A stretch of DNA of 64,000 nt from Saezia sanguinis (GTDB taxonomy: Bacteria; Pseudomonadota; Gammaproteobacteria; Burkholderiales; Burkholderiaceae_C), in contig NZ_PQSP01000010.1 in the NCBI RefSeq assembly GCF_003991585.1, forward strand, positions 62,001 to 126,000. Reading direction: 5' to 3'. Both the position numbers and the translations under genes were made by a program. Within the stretch, counting starts at the first letter, position 1; each line of letters starts with the position of its first letter. The notes beneath the pieces were generated by a model that ran no database searches, was not told where the DNA came from, and was given only the letters and a program-made list of their open reading frames with translations. Shown here one piece after another: positions 21,372-30,444 of this stretch.

Positions 21372-21800
21372 TCAGTCATCAAACTGCCAGAACTTCCACC
21401 ATGGTTTTGTCGGCGTTGTGCTGTCCGGCGGTATTTCGTTACCCTGCGCGTCAAAACAGGCGCCATCATCACCCTGAATCCGCGCCCCCAGCTTTTGCGC
21501 CAGTTGCCACATTTTGCCCATCACTTCCTGGTCCGGGTTGATCACCTGCACATTGCCGCTCACATACTCAAACCACACCGGCTGGCCGCCTGACTGGTTG
21601 CGCGAGTACGCCTGCCAAGACGCCAGCCCTTGCGGCGCATCCGACATTTTTTTACCGTGGTCGTCTTTCCACTGCCGGCTTCCACCCAGGCGCATGTCCG
21701 GATCGCTCTGTACCAGCGTCACCCATTCATCCAGCGTAATGTCCGGCCCGCCCTGCTCTGACCATTGACCCCTGCGCGTAATGTGCACGCTGTAACTCAT
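21372..21800 (-). CDS. hypothetical protein, 142 aa
   Basis: The start at 21800 (MSYSVHITRRGQWSEQGGPDITLDEW) has AAGAGG 7 bases upstream and gives the most natural protein; the frame is open to 21935 but that part looks non-coding. The first 75 residues resemble a small conserved domain seen in unknown bacterial proteins (ITRR..W......IT..EW......DP...), followed by WFEYVSGNVQVINPDQEVMGKMWQLAQKLGARIQGDDG. It ends in a tryptophan-rich tail (KPWWKFWQFDD). No signal or membrane segment. Divergent from the receiver-like gene at 21899. Confidence 0.7.
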   Translation of the reverse strand: MSYSVHITRRGQWSEQGGPDITLDEWVTLVQSDPDMRLGGSRQWKDDHGKKMSDAPQGLASWQAYSRNQSGGQPVWFEYVSGNVQVINPDQEVMGKMWQLAQKLGARIQGDDGACFDAQGNEIPPDSTTPTKPWWKFWQFDD

Positions 21801-21898
21801 GAAAACCTCTTGCCTTGATACACAGAAAAAGGTATTGTACTTGCATGAGCCTTCCGTACTCATACCTCCCTTTTGAAAACATGTATTAATTCCCTGAT

Positions 21899-22204
21899 AT
21901 GAAAGTTTTTCTTGATGATTTGCGCACCCCGCCACCGGGCTGGATTCTGGTGGCCTGGCCTGAAGAGGCCATTGCGCTGCTTAAAACCGGGCAGGTCACC
22001 GACATCAGCCTGGACCATGACCTGGGCGATGACGAACGCGGCACCGGTTATGATGTGCTGCTGTGGATTGAAGAGGCTGTGGCGCTGCACGGGTTTCAGC
22101 CCCCCAACATCACCATTCATTCAGCCAATTATTCGGCCCGCTCCAAAATGGAGGCTGCGGTGCAGAGCATTCTGAACATCAAACGCCAATTAAAGCGGCC
22201 CTGA
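21899..22204 (+). CDS. cyclic-phosphate-processing receiver-like domain protein
   Basis: A 101-residue stand-alone receiver-like fold: MKVFLDDLRTPPPGWILVAWPEEAIALLKTGQVTDISLDHDLGDDERGTGYDVLLWIEE. The DDLR near the N-terminus and SLDHDLGDD...GTGYDV are the signature of the cyclic-phosphate-processing receiver family (Cyc-phos-proc-R), which lacks normal response-regulator phospho-acceptor context and has been proposed to act on RNA 2',3'-cyclic phosphate ends; that role is a prediction from the literature, not shown here. The SD is weak. It is followed 43 bases later by a DUF7832-like gene. Confidence 0.78.
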   Translation: MKVFLDDLRTPPPGWILVAWPEEAIALLKTGQVTDISLDHDLGDDERGTGYDVLLWIEEAVALHGFQPPNITIHSANYSARSKMEAAVQSILNIKRQLKRP

Positions 22205-22247
22205 TAAAATCAGGCACTTTCACCCATACAGCAAAAAGGAAAGCATC

Positions 22248-22685
22248 ATGTCAATTGACCGCATGGACTGGCATTACGGCGGCGATTATCCTGAAGACCT
22301 GCCGGATGAAAATGGCGGCACACACATTGGCATGTTTCTGACGTGGCTCATCCATCACCACCTTGAAAGCACTTTTTTGCAGGAAGAAGCTGCTGCAGAG
22401 CTTGACGCCGTACGCAGCCGGCAGATGACCGGGCGCGACTTTCTCATGAAAGTCTGCGACGAAAAATTCATCGAGGAAGACCTCAGTGATGAGGGGCTGG
22501 CCTTTACCCGCTTTTATTATGACAACAACAGCCCGAATGAAGGCTATATCGCCGATTATGAAAAGGCGCTCTCACGCATTCTGCCTTCGGTCTACCATGT
22601 GGAAGACAACTGGGAGAATTACGACCGGATTGAGCCTTACATCTCACAGGCTTACCGGGGCTGGAAAGCTACTCAAAAACCGTAG
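22248..22685 (+). CDS. DUF7832-like hypothetical protein
   Basis: A 145-residue acidic protein beginning MSIDRMDWHYGGDYPEDLPDENGGTHIGMFLTWLIHHHLES, a pattern (MDWHYG.DYP..LP....GTHIGMFL.W) I recognise from a widespread family of unknown proteins. It has no signal peptide. AAAGGAAA sits 6 bases before the ATG. Probably co-transcribed with the receiver-like gene upstream. Such small acidic proteins are often found in variable, immunity-type neighbourhoods, but no function can be assigned. Confidence 0.78.
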   Translation: MSIDRMDWHYGGDYPEDLPDENGGTHIGMFLTWLIHHHLESTFLQEEAAAELDAVRSRQMTGRDFLMKVCDEKFIEEDLSDEGLAFTRFYYDNNSPNEGYIADYEKALSRILPSVYHVEDNWENYDRIEPYISQAYRGWKATQKP

Positions 22686-22717
22686 CCAGTCCAGGCAGGC
22701 TATACAGGTCCCGTCTT

Positions 22718-23947
22718 TTAAACAGCTTTGGCGGCCTGTGCCGCCGGCTCAAACGCATCGCCCTGCCAGTCAGCAGGCAACCCCTGTTCAGCGCATTGCA
22801 GCCAGTTTTCAAACTGTTCCAGCGCCCACAGGGCAAACTGGGGCAATGCAGTAGGTACCGCCGCTTTTTTGTTGCTGAGCCATTCGTCCATGCTGCGCTC
22901 ACACACCTGTGCCGCCTGTGCCTGCGGCGCATGGCCCATCGCCTGACAGGCGCCTTTGAACACGTTGAACGACTGCCTTAAGTCCAGCAATGCATCGCGG
23001 TTGGCGCCGTTGGCCTGCAGTTTTTGCGCGCTATTGCGCCCTGTGGTGACGAGTAAACGCATATCCTGCCAGAACCGCTGTTGCTGCTCAGTCTCGCTCA
23101 CTACAGGCGTAAACACCTGCGTTGCATACGATTTGACCGGCTGTTCCGGCACGGCAAAATCGGGCAGACGGGCCTGGTAGGTCAGTTCAAACAGCACGCC
23201 TTCCAGTTGCTGCTGCACGCGTGCGGTCAGGCTGCGCCGATCATCCTGCTGCGTCACCGGCATCGGCTCCAGCCCCACCACCAGCGCCTTGATGTCACCA
23301 TTGCGGATAATGCGCCACAAGGTTCCCAGCATGCTGTCAGGCCCGGCATATACGGCGTCGCGCGACGGGCGCAGGCTTTGCGAGGTATGGTAGCGCAGCG
23401 CCACCGCCTGCACCGGGCACTGGGCCGCGATGGCACCTTCAAACAGGCTCGCATGCAAAGGCAGCAGCCCGGCACCATTGTCCGTAGTGCCTTCCGGGAA
23501 AAAAGCCACGCAATCATCCTGCATCAATGCCTCGCTGATTTCCCTCGACATGCGGATGGCGTCTTTGATGCTGCTTCTTTTAAGGAACAGGGTGCCGGCA
23601 TTTCTGGCCATACGGCCAATCAACGGGTACCCCTCCACTTCTGATTTGGCAATGAAACGGCACGGCGAGCAGGCATACAGCACCAGAATATCCAGCCACG
23701 ACACATGATTGGAAACCCGCAGGCAACGCTGATCTGCCAGCGGCACGCCCTGCCGCTCCAGCGTCACGCCCAGAATGCCCAGAATATTGAGCGCCCAGCG
23801 ACGCATGTACTCCTGGCGGGCCGGGATATCCATTTTTTCAAAATGAAACAGGATCCTCCAGACCACCTTGAACATCGACCCCAGAACCAGCAGGATTTTC
23901 CACAAAGAGGTTAGCACCGGGCGCTTTTTATAATTCACTCTGTCCAC
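22718..23947 (-). CDS. lysophospholipid acyltransferase with unusual C-terminal extension
   Basis: A PlsC-type acyltransferase. A membrane-interacting segment lies at about residues 14-33; the catalytic NHVSWLD motif is at residues 80-86 (His81, Asp86) and the substrate-binding FPEGTT at 150-155. The family transfers an acyl group to lysophosphatidic acid or a related lipid at the inner membrane. The domain should end near residue 265; about 140 more residues follow, including ALLDLRQSFNVFKGACQAMG (319-338), which resembles an Hpt phosphotransfer helix with Asn328 where histidine would be. The start is a GTG at 23947 (a second GTG lies at 23938). Last gene of the pyr operon. Confidence 0.87.
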   Translation of the reverse strand: MDRVNYKKRPVLTSLWKILLVLGSMFKVVWRILFHFEKMDIPARQEYMRRWALNILGILGVTLERQGVPLADQRCLRVSNHVSWLDILVLYACSPCRFIAKSEVEGYPLIGRMARNAGTLFLKRSSIKDAIRMSREISEALMQDDCVAFFPEGTTDNGAGLLPLHASLFEGAIAAQCPVQAVALRYHTSQSLRPSRDAVYAGPDSMLGTLWRIIRNGDIKALVVGLEPMPVTQQDDRRSLTARVQQQLEGVLFELTYQARLPDFAVPEQPVKSYATQVFTPVVSETEQQQRFWQDMRLLVTTGRNSAQKLQANGANRDALLDLRQSFNVFKGACQAMGHAPQAQAAQVCERSMDEWLSNKKAAVPTALPQFALWALEQFENWLQCAEQGLPADWQGDAFEPAAQAAKAV

Positions 23948-24018
23948 TCATTTTCAACGACAGGCTGCATATTAAGCGCACGGAAGAATAATTGCAAATG
24001 CCACCCCCTTATGCACCA

Positions 24019-25314
24019 TTAACCGTGCTCATAGGCAATATGGCCGGCCACAATGGTCATCTGCACCTGGCCGGTAAGCGTTTGCCCGGCAAACGGCGTG
24101 CTCTTGCCCTGCGTTGCCATGCCTGCCATGTCCACTTTCCATTCCTTGTCCGGGTCAAACAGGCACAGGTCGGCCACGCCCCCTTCCGTCAGTTGCCCGG
24201 CACTGGCCGCCAGCGACCCCAGCGATTTTCCAAGCACCTTGACCGGAATGCAGGTGATGCGTGCCAGCGCATCGGCCATGCTAAGTTTTTCCTCTTTGGC
24301 CCAGCGCAGCGCCAGCCCCAGCAACAGCTCCATCCCTACCGCGCCGGGTTGGGCCTGGGCAAAAGGCAGCACTTTCAGGTCTGCATCCACCGGCGTATGG
24401 TCGCTTACCAGCACGTCAATCACACCTTCGGCCAGCGCATCACGCAAGGCCTGACGGTCCGCCGCCTGGCGCAGTGGCGGATAAACACGGTAGGCGGCAT
24501 CAAAGTCTTTGATATCGGCATCGGTCAGATGCAGCGAGTTGATGCTGACATCGGCCGTGACCGGCAGCCCCTGCGCTTTGGCCTGCCGTACCAGTTCCAC
24601 CCCGGCCGCACTGGATACACGGCTGATGTGCAACCGCACGCCGCTGGCTTTGGCCAGCTCAAATATGCTGTACAGCGCAATGGTCTCGGCAATCGACGGC
24701 ACGCCGGAAAGCCCCAGCCGCGTTGCCAGCGCGCCGCTGGCCGCCACACCGCCGCCAAGCTGGGCATGTGTGGGCTGCAGCCAGACCGTGTAGTTGAAAG
24801 TGGCGGCGTAACGCATTGCACGCAGCAGCACCTCCAGGCTGACAATCGGCGTATCGGCCTGGCCAAACGCAATGCAGCCGGCGTCAGTCAGCTCCGACAT
24901 TTCTGTGAGCGCCTCGCCCTGCAAGCCTTTGGTCAGCGCACCTTGCGCAAACAGGCGGCAATAGCTCAGCTTGCGCGCGCGCCGCTTGAGCATTTCAACC
25001 AGCCCCGGCTCATCGAGCACCGGGTCGGTATCCGGTGAGCACACCACACTGGTGATGCCACCGGCAGCAGCGGCTTTCAGCTCGCTTTCCAACATGCCTT
25101 CGTGTTCATGACCGGGCTCTCCCAGGCGGGCGCACAGGTCAACCAGGCCGGGGGCCACCACCAGGCCGGTGGCGTCAATCACACGGTTGGGTTTGAACTC
25201 GGGCGATACACGCCCCATGTGGATAATTCTTCCGGATGCAATTGCAACATCCTGCTGCACATCCAGGCCAGACGCCGGATCCACCACCCGGCCATTTTGA
25301 ATCAGGATATTCAT
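24019..25314 (-). CDS. pyrC': non-catalytic dihydroorotase-like subunit PyrC'
   Basis: A 431-residue amidohydrolase-fold protein related to type I dihydroorotase. The canonical metal-binding HxH after the first strand is replaced: residues 59-63 read DLCAR (Cys61, Arg63) in [13 protein letters not shown]. The GEPG and SDHTPVD motifs remain. Such PyrC' (PyrX) proteins are known to be inactive and to form a complex with aspartate carbamoyltransferase in pseudomonads and beta-proteobacteria, the true dihydroorotase being elsewhere. Its ATG overlaps the pyrB stop by 4 bases (ATGA), supporting co-assembly with PyrB. Confidence 0.92.
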   Translation of the reverse strand: MNILIQNGRVVDPASGLDVQQDVAIASGRIIHMGRVSPEFKPNRVIDATGLVVAPGLVDLCARLGEPGHEHEGMLESELKAAAAGGITSVVCSPDTDPVLDEPGLVEMLKRRARKLSYCRLFAQGALTKGLQGEALTEMSELTDAGCIAFGQADTPIVSLEVLLRAMRYAATFNYTVWLQPTHAQLGGGVAASGALATRLGLSGVPSIAETIALYSIFELAKASGVRLHISRVSSAAGVELVRQAKAQGLPVTADVSINSLHLTDADIKDFDAAYRVYPPLRQAADRQALRDALAEGVIDVLVSDHTPVDADLKVLPFAQAQPGAVGMELLLGLALRWAKEEKLSMADALARITCIPVKVLGKSLGSLAASAGQLTEGGVADLCLFDPDKEWKVDMAGMATQGKSTPFAGQTLTGQVQMTIVAGHIAYEHG

Positions 25315-26270
25315 GCCTCGTTCCCCGCTATGATAGACATCACCGCCATACGTACCGCAATACCAAACGTCACCTGTGACAAAATCACCGCCTGCGGGCC
25401 ATCCACCACGCTGGAGTGTATTTCCACCCCGCGGTTGATCGGCCCGGGGTGCATCACAATGGCGTCCGGTTTGGCCATCGCCACGCGTTCGGGCGTCAGT
25501 CCATACGTCTTGAAGTATTCACCGGTGGACGGCAGCAGCGCGCCACTCATGCGCTCGTTTTGCAGCCGCAGTGCAATCACCACATCGGCATCGCGTATGC
25601 CTTCTTCCAGCGAATGGCAGATGCGCGTGCCCATGGCCGCCATGTCGGCCGGCACCAGCGTTTTGGGCCCCACCAGCCGGATATCGGGCACGCCCAGCGT
25701 GCGCAGCGCATGAATGTCGGAACGCGCCACGCGCGAGTGCAGCACGTCACCCACAATGGCGACCGACAGGTTGGTAAAGTCTTTTTTGTAATGCCGGATG
25801 GTATACATATCCAGCAAGCCCTGCGTCGGGTGCGCGTTGCGCCCGTCACCGGCGTTAACCACGTGCACATGCGGCGCCACGTGCTGCGCAATCAGCCAGG
25901 GAGCGCCGCTGTCATAATGGCGCACGACAAACATGTCGGCATGCATCGCACACAGGTTGTCCACCGTATCGAGCAGCGTTTCGCCCTTGGCGGTGGAAGA
26001 GCGTGCAATATCCAGGTTGAACACGTCTGCCGAGAGCCGTTTGGCGGCAATTTCAAACGTGGTACGCGTGCGCGTGGAGTTTTCAAAAAAGATGTTGAAC
26101 ACACTTCTGCCGCGCAGCAGCGGCAGCTTTTTCACTTCGCGGTCATTCACACTGACAAACCCCGCTGCGGTGTCCAGAATCTGGGTCATGGTTTCACGCG
26201 GCAGGCCATCTGTGGTCAGCAGGTGTACCAGCTCCCCGTTTTTATTGAATTGAATATCCCTTCTGTTCAT
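25311..26270 (-). CDS. pyrB: aspartate carbamoyltransferase catalytic subunit
   Basis: Condenses carbamoyl phosphate with aspartate, the committed step of pyrimidine synthesis. The 319 residues contain the carbamoyl-phosphate site [18 protein letters not shown] (about residues 54-71), [12 protein letters not shown] (about 137-148) and [12 protein letters not shown] (about 277-288). The start is the ATG at 26270, which shares one base with the pyrR stop (TGATG), so translation is coupled. No pyrI is present; instead pyrC' follows, as expected for class A ATCase. Confidence 0.96.
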   Translation of the reverse strand: MNRRDIQFNKNGELVHLLTTDGLPRETMTQILDTAAGFVSVNDREVKKLPLLRGRSVFNIFFENSTRTRTTFEIAAKRLSADVFNLDIARSSTAKGETLLDTVDNLCAMHADMFVVRHYDSGAPWLIAQHVAPHVHVVNAGDGRNAHPTQGLLDMYTIRHYKKDFTNLSVAIVGDVLHSRVARSDIHALRTLGVPDIRLVGPKTLVPADMAAMGTRICHSLEEGIRDADVVIALRLQNERMSGALLPSTGEYFKTYGLTPERVAMAKPDAIVMHPGPINRGVEIHSSVVDGPQAVILSQVTFGIAVRMAVMSIIAGNEA

Positions 26271-26794
26271 CAAGATGCATCTCCTTGCGCGGTACTCTGA
26301 ATTTCAAAGGCAAAGGTCCCATCGTCATTGCATGCCAGCGCCAGCGTTTTCTCATCCGGCAGGCGTACTTTGGCAGCGGCAAACTCGGCCTCAATCGGCA
26401 GTTCGCGTCCGCCCCGATCCACCAGCACCACCAGCGATACCTGCTGGGGCCGCCCATAGTCAAACAGTTCGTTCAATGCCGCACGGATGGTGCGGCCGGT
26501 ATAGAGCACATCGTCAATCAGGATGATGTGCGCGTCCTGCACCTCAAACGGCAGCGTGGTCGGGTGGCTGATGGCAGCGAGCCCCCGGCGGTTGAAGTCA
26601 TCGCGGTGCAGCGCCGAGGAAAGCTCCCCGAGCGGATTTTTCAGGTTCAGGTCGCGGTACAGGCGCTCAGCCAGCCAGACCCCGCCTGAATAAATGCCTA
26701 CCAGATAGGTCTGCGGCTTTTGCTGTAGCTGTGCACGCACAGCCTGCAGCAAATCAGCATAGAGTGCTTCCGCATCCAGCGTCAATGTGCTCAT
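26270..26794 (-). CDS. pyrR: bifunctional PyrR: pyr operon regulator/uracil phosphoribosyltransferase
   Basis: A 174-residue type I phosphoribosyltransferase with the PRPP-binding motif [21 protein letters not shown] (about residues 90-110). PyrR in Gram-positives binds pyr mRNA to attenuate transcription and also has UPRTase activity; in betaproteobacteria it is placed the same way, but the regulatory mode is less clear and I see no attenuator hairpin between ruvX and pyrR. The ATG overlaps the ruvX stop by 4 bases (ATGA). Confidence 0.93.
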   Translation of the reverse strand: MSTLTLDAEALYADLLQAVRAQLQQKPQTYLVGIYSGGVWLAERLYRDLNLKNPLGELSSALHRDDFNRRGLAAISHPTTLPFEVQDAHIILIDDVLYTGRTIRAALNELFDYGRPQQVSLVVLVDRGGRELPIEAEFAAAKVRLPDEKTLALACNDDGTFAFEIQSTAQGDAS

Positions 26795-27213
26795 GTCAGA
26801 TTCCTTAAGTATTGTTCTAAGATAAGGGCAGCCGCCTGCGCGTCTGCCTGCAACCCGGTTGCGCCCATTTCATGGGCGCTGGTCGTGGTGTAGCGCTCGT
26901 CGGCTTCGAAAACAGGTAAATGAAAGCGGCCATGCAACTGCCTTGAAAACCGGCGGGCACGCAGCGTATTTTCATGCTCGGCCCCGTCAGGATGAAACGG
27001 CACCCCCACCACCAGCAGTTGCGGCTGCCACTCGGCGATAACGCCGGCAATCTGCTGCCAGCGGGCGTCTCCTGTGGCGGCAATGGTTTGCAGCGGCCTG
27101 GCGCTTTGCGTCAGCGTATTGCCCACAGCAACGCCAACCCGTTTTTCGCCATAGTCAAATCCCAATAAGGTCTGTGGCGTTAAACGGGTTGCTGAAAAAA
27201 GGTTTTCCGCCAT
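26791..27213 (-). CDS. ruvX: putative Holliday junction resolvase / pre-16S rRNA nuclease YqgF
   Basis: A 140-residue RNase H-fold protein: LLGFDYGEKRVGVAVGNTL (residues 16-34, first catalytic Asp), LVVGVPFHPDG (about 66-76), FEADERYTTTSAHE (about 99-112, second acid) and DAQAAALILEQYL (about 123-135, third acid). The family trims 16S rRNA 5' ends in E. coli and was earlier proposed as a junction resolvase. It lies 20 bases after yqgE and overlaps pyrR, the conserved yqgE-ruvX-pyrR order. Confidence 0.93.
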   Translation of the reverse strand: MAENLFSATRLTPQTLLGFDYGEKRVGVAVGNTLTQSARPLQTIAATGDARWQQIAGVIAEWQPQLLVVGVPFHPDGAEHENTLRARRFSRQLHGRFHLPVFEADERYTTTSAHEMGATGLQADAQAAALILEQYLRNLT

Positions 27214-27233
27214 CTTATACAGGTCCTAACGCT

Positions 27234-27830
27234 TCAGGCATGTCCTGCAATCCCCACCAGTGCTTCAGGCTGTATGCCCAGCAAAGCCAATGTGCGCACA
27301 TAACGGTCTGGCGCCGGGGTGTCAAAAATAATTTCCGGGCTGGCACGCACCGTCAGCCAGCTGTTGCGCGCCAGTTCTTCTTCCAGCTGGCCGGCACCCC
27401 AGCCGGCATAACCCAGCGTCACCAGAAAACGCTGCGGCCCCTTGCCCGTGGCAATGTCTTCCAGCACGTCTTTGGAGGAGGTCATATCCAGACCGTCTGG
27501 CACATGCAGGGTGGCGTTGTAATAGGACAGCGTGCGGTCATCGGTAATCGGCATCATCGGGTCGTGCAGCACAAACCCGCGTTCTGTCTGCACCGGGCCG
27601 CCGTAATACACCGGGTTGTCCTGCAGCAAAATGTCGGCCAAAGGCAGATCCACCTTGTCAAACAGTTGCTGCAGCGAAATATCCACCGGCTTGTTGATCA
27701 CCAGCCCCAGGGCGCCCTGTGCATTGTGCTCGCACAGGTAAATGATACCTTGAGAAAAAGAATCGTCCAGCATGCCGGGCATGGCAATCAGAAAATGGTT
27801 GGTCAGATCGAGAGGGCTGGATTCCCCCAT
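27234..27830 (-). CDS. YqgE/AlgH family protein
   Basis: A 198-residue protein of the UPF0301 (AlgH/YqgE) family: LTNHFLIAMPGMLDDSFSQGIIYLCEHNAQGALGLVINKP (residues 9-48), YYGGPVQTERGFVLHD (about 74-89) and LGYAGWGAGQLEEELARNSWL (about 136-156) are all diagnostic. Its molecular role is not settled. GAGGAG lies 5 bases before the ATG. It heads the yqgE-ruvX-pyrR-pyrB-pyrC'-acyltransferase operon. Confidence 0.94.
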   Translation of the reverse strand: MGESSPLDLTNHFLIAMPGMLDDSFSQGIIYLCEHNAQGALGLVINKPVDISLQQLFDKVDLPLADILLQDNPVYYGGPVQTERGFVLHDPMMPITDDRTLSYYNATLHVPDGLDMTSSKDVLEDIATGKGPQRFLVTLGYAGWGAGQLEEELARNSWLTVRASPEIIFDTPAPDRYVRTLALLGIQPEALVGIAGHA

Positions 27831-28006
27831 GAGAACTCCTCAAAAAAGCGCTGGCACTTTTTGCGCATGCCACGGGAGGAATTTTAACAGCAGATGCCTT
27901 CGCGTACATGGAAAAAATCCACCAGGCAGGAATATGGGCGCAGCGCGTTGATTGACAACAGGCTCAGCATACCACCTATCCGACCTTCCTCATCGGAAAT
28001 AGCTAT

Positions 28007-28750
28007 TTAACGCCAGTGGAAATCCTGTTTTTGCAGTTCATCCAGCCCGCGGATGACGGCACTGACGTTTTTCAACCTGCGCCGCAACACCCTTTGCTCG
28101 GCCGGGGCATGGTAACCGCACATCCACACGGTTTTTAACCCGATTTGGCTGGCCGCCGCCAGATTGCCCGGAGAATCGTCAACCAGCACACATTGTGCCG
28201 GGGAGATATTCAGATGCGCGACAAACCGGCGCAGCGCCTGCTGGCTGGGCTTGGGATGGTATTGTGCCAGCCATAGCGACTGCTCCATGCCCCAGACACC
28301 GGTAAACCAGTGGCTGATGCCTGCGGCTTTCAGGATACGCAGCGCATAGGCACGCGGGCCGTTGGTATAGACCCATTTCTCCCCTTTCAGCCGGGGAATC
28401 ACCCCCAACTGGCGCCGGTCGATGCGCAAACGCTGCTCCAGCCCTGGCAGCAGGTGAGTTTCATGCAGGAAATGGTCCCCGTCAATACCATGGTGACGCA
28501 CCAGCCCGGTCAGCGTGGCACCATAGCGCTGCCAGTAACGCAGGCGCAGGTCATCGGCCTGTTGTGTGGAAACACTCAGATGTTGCGCAATGTAGGCCGT
28601 CATCGCCTTGTCGATGTAGGCAAAGGCGGCATCCTTGGCATCGTGCAGCGTATCATCCAGGTCAAACAACCAGACCCTGCGCTTTAATGCCGCAGGCGGC
28701 TGATTTTTGCAGGACGCTGCCGCCTGATAGCGGGTGCAGCAGCCACTCAT
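28007..28750 (-). CDS. HAD-family pyrimidine 5'-nucleotidase
   Basis: A 247-residue HAD hydrolase. Motif I is WLFDLDDTLHDA (nucleophile and acid Asp), motif II VYTNGPRAYA, motif III KPSQQALRRF and motif IV CVLVDDSPGNL. It belongs to the SDT1-like pyrimidine 5'-nucleotidase group that dephosphorylates UMP/CMP. The start at 28750 (MSGCCTRYQAAASC) has GGAG 7 bases upstream; the frame is open to 28792 without an SD. It follows argB on the minus strand, as in many Burkholderiales. Confidence 0.87.
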   Translation of the reverse strand: MSGCCTRYQAAASCKNQPPAALKRRVWLFDLDDTLHDAKDAAFAYIDKAMTAYIAQHLSVSTQQADDLRLRYWQRYGATLTGLVRHHGIDGDHFLHETHLLPGLEQRLRIDRRQLGVIPRLKGEKWVYTNGPRAYALRILKAAGISHWFTGVWGMEQSLWLAQYHPKPSQQALRRFVAHLNISPAQCVLVDDSPGNLAAASQIGLKTVWMCGYHAPAEQRVLRRRLKNVSAVIRGLDELQKQDFHWR

Positions 28751-28839
28751 CGCACGGCTCCGCGCGCCACAGAAGCGGCAAGCGCCAGGCATCCGGTATA
28801 GAGCAGCATGTAAATGATGGTGCCGGTTCCTGCGCCAGA

Positions 28840-29745
28840 TCAGCGAGAATGGATCATGGTGCCGAACGCCTGTTCGGTCAGAATCTCCAGCAACACCGCG
28901 TGCGGGATACGCCCGTCAATGATGTGCACCGATTTCACCCCATTGCGCGCGGCATCCAGCGCTGAACTGATTTTGGGCAGCATACCGCCGGACAGCGTGC
29001 CGTCGGCAAACATTTCATCAATCTTGCTGGTGGTCAGGTCGGTCAGCAGGTTGCCGTCTTTATCCAGCACGCCGGGCGTGTTGGTCAGCAGCATCAGCTT
29101 TTCGGCATGCAGCACTTCGGCCAGCTTGCCCGCCACCACATCGGCGTTGATGTTATAGCTCTCGTTTTGTTCGCCAAAACCGATCGGTGAGATCACCGGA
29201 ATGAACGCTTCGTCCTGCAGTGCCTTGACCAGCGACGGGTCAATCGAAACAATATCACCGACAAACCCGATATCCAGCTCGGCATTGGCGTCACTGGGAT
29301 CTTTCATCTTGAGCTTGCGGGCCCGGATCAGGCCGCCATCACGCCCGGTCAGCCCGATGGCCTTGCCCCCGGCATGGGTGATCAGGCCGACAATGTCCTG
29401 CTGCACCTGCCCGACCAGCACCCATTCAACCACTTCCATGGTTTCTTCATCGGTCACCCGCATACCCTGCACAAATGTGCCTTTTTTACCCACGCGGTTC
29501 AGCGCACCTTCAATCTGGGGGCCACCACCGTGCACCACGATCGGGTTCATGCCCACCAGCTTGAGCAGCACGACGTCTTCGGCAAAATCGGCCTGCAGCG
29601 CCGGATCGGTCATGGCGTTGCCACCATACTTCACCACAATGGTTTTACCATGAAACTTGCGGATATAAGGCAGCGCCTCAGACAGAATTTCAGCCTTGTG
29701 CCGTGGGGAAATGCCGGAAAGATCGACAGATTGCTCTTCAGTCAT
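28840..29745 (-). CDS. argB: acetylglutamate kinase
   Basis: Second step of arginine synthesis: ATP-dependent phosphorylation of N-acetylglutamate. The 301 residues show the kinase signatures [11 protein letters not shown] (about residues 35-45), [13 protein letters not shown] (about 69-81), [16 protein letters not shown] (about 196-211), [13 protein letters not shown] and [14 protein letters not shown] (about 254-267). The N-terminal 20 residues resemble the extended helix of arginine-sensitive forms, so feedback inhibition by arginine is plausible (inference). It is transcribed ahead of the HAD nucleotidase. Confidence 0.96.
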   Translation of the reverse strand: MTEEQSVDLSGISPRHKAEILSEALPYIRKFHGKTIVVKYGGNAMTDPALQADFAEDVVLLKLVGMNPIVVHGGGPQIEGALNRVGKKGTFVQGMRVTDEETMEVVEWVLVGQVQQDIVGLITHAGGKAIGLTGRDGGLIRARKLKMKDPSDANAELDIGFVGDIVSIDPSLVKALQDEAFIPVISPIGFGEQNESYNINADVVAGKLAEVLHAEKLMLLTNTPGVLDKDGNLLTDLTTSKIDEMFADGTLSGGMLPKISSALDAARNGVKSVHIIDGRIPHAVLLEILTEQAFGTMIHSR

Positions 29746-29911
29746 ATGGGTATCATCTTTACAAAACTTAAGGGGGCGTCAACAGGTCAGCCATACAGCG
29801 GCCCGAACGATGATGGCTCACATTTTAAGAACAAACGGCCCACTTGTGCACGCTATTGTCTATATTCGAAGCTGCCAGTGTGACATCTGCGAAACGCCAT
29901 GCCCGGATGGC

Positions 29912-30370
29912 TCAACTGGTATGCACACCGTGCCCGGCACCCGACTGGGTCAGCTCCCCCATCTCGGAAAACAACTGGCGCACCATATTGCACGCCACCG
30001 CCGGCTCCGGCTGGTCACATGCGGCCAGCAGATGCTCCATCTGCCGTTTCAGCATTTTGAGATGAAGCAGGCGCTCACGCACGTGGTTCAGATGGTCTGC
30101 CACAATGGCCCTGATACCGCTGCAGTCTTCATGCTCACCGCCATGCTGCTCGGCATGGTCAATGAATGTAATCAGCTCGCGGATCTCATCCAGATTCATA
30201 TCCAGCGCACGACAGTTACGGATAAAACGCAGGCGGTCTTCGTCTGCTTTGGAATACACGCGGTAATTGTTTTCCGAACGCTGGGCCTGCGGCAACAGGC
30301 CGGAGCGCTCGTAATAGCGGATGGTTTCCACCGGTGTGCCAACCGCCTGCGCCAGTTCCTTAATACGCAT
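29912..30370 (-). CDS. MerR-family Cd(II)/Pb(II)-responsive regulator (PbrR/CadR type)
   Basis: A 152-residue MerR regulator: helix-turn-helix MRIKELAQAVGTPVETIRYYERSGLLP, wing and a dimerisation coiled coil (about 85-118). Cys83, Cys118 and Cys127 have the 35- and 9-residue spacing of the PbrR metal-binding cysteines (79, 114, 123), which predicts a divalent soft metal such as lead or cadmium. The start at 30370 is chosen because AAGGAG is 7 bases upstream; the adjacent ATG at 30373 would have 4. No P-type ATPase or other metal-resistance gene is next to it, so its target lies elsewhere. Confidence 0.87.
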   Translation of the reverse strand: MRIKELAQAVGTPVETIRYYERSGLLPQAQRSENNYRVYSKADEDRLRFIRNCRALDMNLDEIRELITFIDHAEQHGGEHEDCSGIRAIVADHLNHVRERLLHLKMLKRQMEHLLAACDQPEPAVACNMVRQLFSEMGELTQSGAGHGVHTS

Positions 30371-30394
30371 CATGATGCTCCTTGCCTGCCCAGT

Positions 30395-30428
30395 GCACCC
30401 CATTTCAGGGGTGCGCTGAGCCTGTCAA
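30395..30428 (-). promoter_or_regulatory. candidate promoter/operator of the MerR gene
   Basis: On the minus strand a perfect -35 TTGACA (30428-30423) is followed by the dyad GCACCCC-TGAAAT-GGGGTGC (30414-30395), whose centre could serve as a -10 at 15-16 bases spacing. A dyad overlapping the promoter suits MerR-type autoregulation, though the sequence differs from the classic cad/pbr operators. It could instead be only a hairpin after the hydrolase gene. Confidence 0.42.
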
Positions 30429-30444
30429 CCACACACCTATTCCT

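Noticed and set aside
23992..25038. 348-codon open frame antisense to pyrC'
   Set aside because: Shadow frame with Arg/His/Gln bias, no SD; pyrC' is supported by operon overlaps.
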